Assembly (NCBI GenBank): GCA_014237465.1
Contig: JABZFM010000005.1
Coordinates: forward strand, 203,900-267,899
Length of the DNA stretch: 64,000 nucleotides
DNA from: Desulfobacteraceae bacterium
GTDB taxonomy: Bacteria; Desulfobacterota; Desulfobacteria; Desulfobacterales; Desulfosalsimonadaceae
Direction of reading: 5' to 3'
Shown here: one piece after another, positions 63,542 to 64,000 of the stretch
Numbering within the stretch: position 1 is the stretch's first letter
Layout: every line of letters begins with the position of its first letter
Program-made: the position numbers and the translations under genes
Notes under the pieces: model-generated
What the model saw: the letters and a program-made list of their open reading frames with translations, nothing else
What the model was told of the DNA's origin: nothing
Database searches by the model: none

Positions 63542-63568
63542 TATAAGGAAAGAGGAAAAGAGATATCT

Positions 63569-63685
63569 ATGAAAAGTTTTGTCAAGAAGATAAAGGAGAT
63601 TTTTTGTCATCCTATAGGCTCACTGAAACAGAAAAGTGACAGGAGAATTATGTTAACATTATCTGTCAGATTAAATATGAACTAG
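63569..63685 (+). CDS. Short ORF, possibly a truncated gene
   Basis: ATG 63569 has a good purine-rich site (AAAGAGGAAAAGAG) and gives 38 residues (MKSFVKKIKEIFCHPIG...) before TAG at 63683. Such a basic start resembles the beginning of a membrane or transferase protein. It may be the 5' remnant of a gene cut by the IS element to its right. No function can be given. Confidence 0.35.
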   Translation: MKSFVKKIKEIFCHPIGSLKQKSDRRIMLTLSVRLNMN

Positions 63686-63869
63686 TACACGCCGAAGGTT
63701 GAATCATTCATCTTAATACCCGTCAAACATACTCCTTCCTTATACCCGAGTCTCTGTGTATTTCAGGCTGTTAAGTCCTCTGCCTGGGCTTGGCGGGGTT
63801 CGTTCCTATTGTAGCAGGCTTTTTTGGCTGCACAATAATCGCTAATTCCATCGTATTGCATTGTACAAG
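63686..63869. other. Gap before the IS630 remnant, no gene seen
   Basis: The gap holds an imperfect hairpin near 63815-63840 (ATTGTAGCAGGC, a T-run, then GGCTGCACAAT) that could be an insertion-sequence end or a terminator. I see no coding frame. Confidence 0.4.
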
Positions 63870-64000
63870 CTAAAACTTCGGATAAAGTCGTTTAAGTTTA
63901 ATACGAGCATTTTTCGCGATAAATTGCCAATCAACTTTAGCTTGTCGGTTATTTCGATCTATATTCCACGCTGACACTTTATTACGCATTTTCTCGATAC
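63870..64000 (-). CDS. IS630-family transposase, C-terminal end only
   Basis: Read on the minus strand, bases 63998 to 63870 encode 42 residues (...KVSAWNIDRNNR, then KVDWQFIAKNARIKLKRLYP) and a TAG stop. The WN.DRN....DWQF...ARIKLKRLYP pattern is the C-terminus of IS630-family transposases. The rest lies beyond the window. It marks a mobile element at the right border of the locus. Confidence 0.75.
   Translation of the reverse strand, partial: IEKMRNKVSAWNIDRNNRQAKVDWQFIAKNARIKLKRLYPKF

Noticed and set aside
1..64000. tRNA, rRNA or riboswitch genes
   Set aside because: No cloverleaf-like or known riboswitch pattern was recognised on either strand by eye.

Overview
The window is a single, almost entirely plus-strand polysaccharide biosynthesis and decoration locus from an AT-rich Gram-negative bacterium. 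An exosortase/EpsI pair, a Wzx-type flippase, a Wzy-like polymerase or ligase, a sigma-54 promoter and the style of intergenic repeats would fit a Desulfobacterota-like (deltaproteobacterial) host. That placement is an inference; no rRNA or housekeeping marker is present.

Layout. (1) 1-9402: sugar and acyl chemistry: an acyl-CoA ligase (cut by the window edge), a PP-loop sugar amidotransferase, an AsnB-type amidotransferase, an acyl-CoA dehydrogenase, a UDP-GlcNAc 2-epimerase, a Tat-exported DUF362 protein and two AAC(3)-fold N-acyltransferases. (2) 9643-16872: two alpha/alpha-toroid proteins around a nitroreductase-like protein, then exosortase, EpsI and a polysaccharide deacetylase. (3) 16980-24157: homologues of phosphosulfolactate synthase (ComA) and phosphosulfolactate phosphatase (ComB), followed by an ATP-grasp ligase, a radical SAM protein, a glycosyltransferase and a second ATP-grasp ligase. 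(4) 24294-37234: an acyl-decoration module with two methyltransferases, a dehydratase/ketoreductase fusion, a third AAC(3)-like acyltransferase, two acyl carrier proteins, KAS III, an SGNH protein, the SxtJ/DUF5989/carbamoyltransferase trio, a malonyltransferase and an FkbH-like protein. (5) 37231-41341: a second copy of the glycosyltransferase, then Wzx and Wzy. (6) 41461-50072: a disturbed block with a dead hexapeptide acyltransferase, an IS4-type element, a second PP-loop amidotransferase, an IS5 relic, a GNAT-like gene and three glycosyltransferases, bracketed by an 85-bp inverted repeat pair (about 91% identical). (7) 50183-63541: a transglutaminase-like protein, a sigma-54-driven secreted protein, a methyltransferase, acyltransferase 3, DUF218, a GMC oxidoreductase, an epimerase, two AsnB-like proteins (one without the N-terminal Cys) and a GT2. 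The window ends in the 3' end of an IS630-family transposase on the minus strand.

How it may work together. The glycosyltransferases, flippase and polymerase would build and export a repeat-unit glycan. The amidotransferases, epimerases and deacetylase would make and tailor amino or amidated sugars. The ACP/KAS III/FkbH/FabD/KR-DH set with the AAC(3)-fold proteins would make short hydroxyacyl or glyceryl groups and put them on amino sugars; the carbamoyltransferase trio would add carbamoyl groups. The most unusual part is ComA+ComB without any visible later coenzyme M enzyme, beside two ATP-grasp ligases. This suggests that sulfolactate itself is made and attached as an amide or ester, giving a sulfonated surface glycan or glycolipid. 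That is a hypothesis; the gene identities behind it are read from conserved motifs in the sequence.
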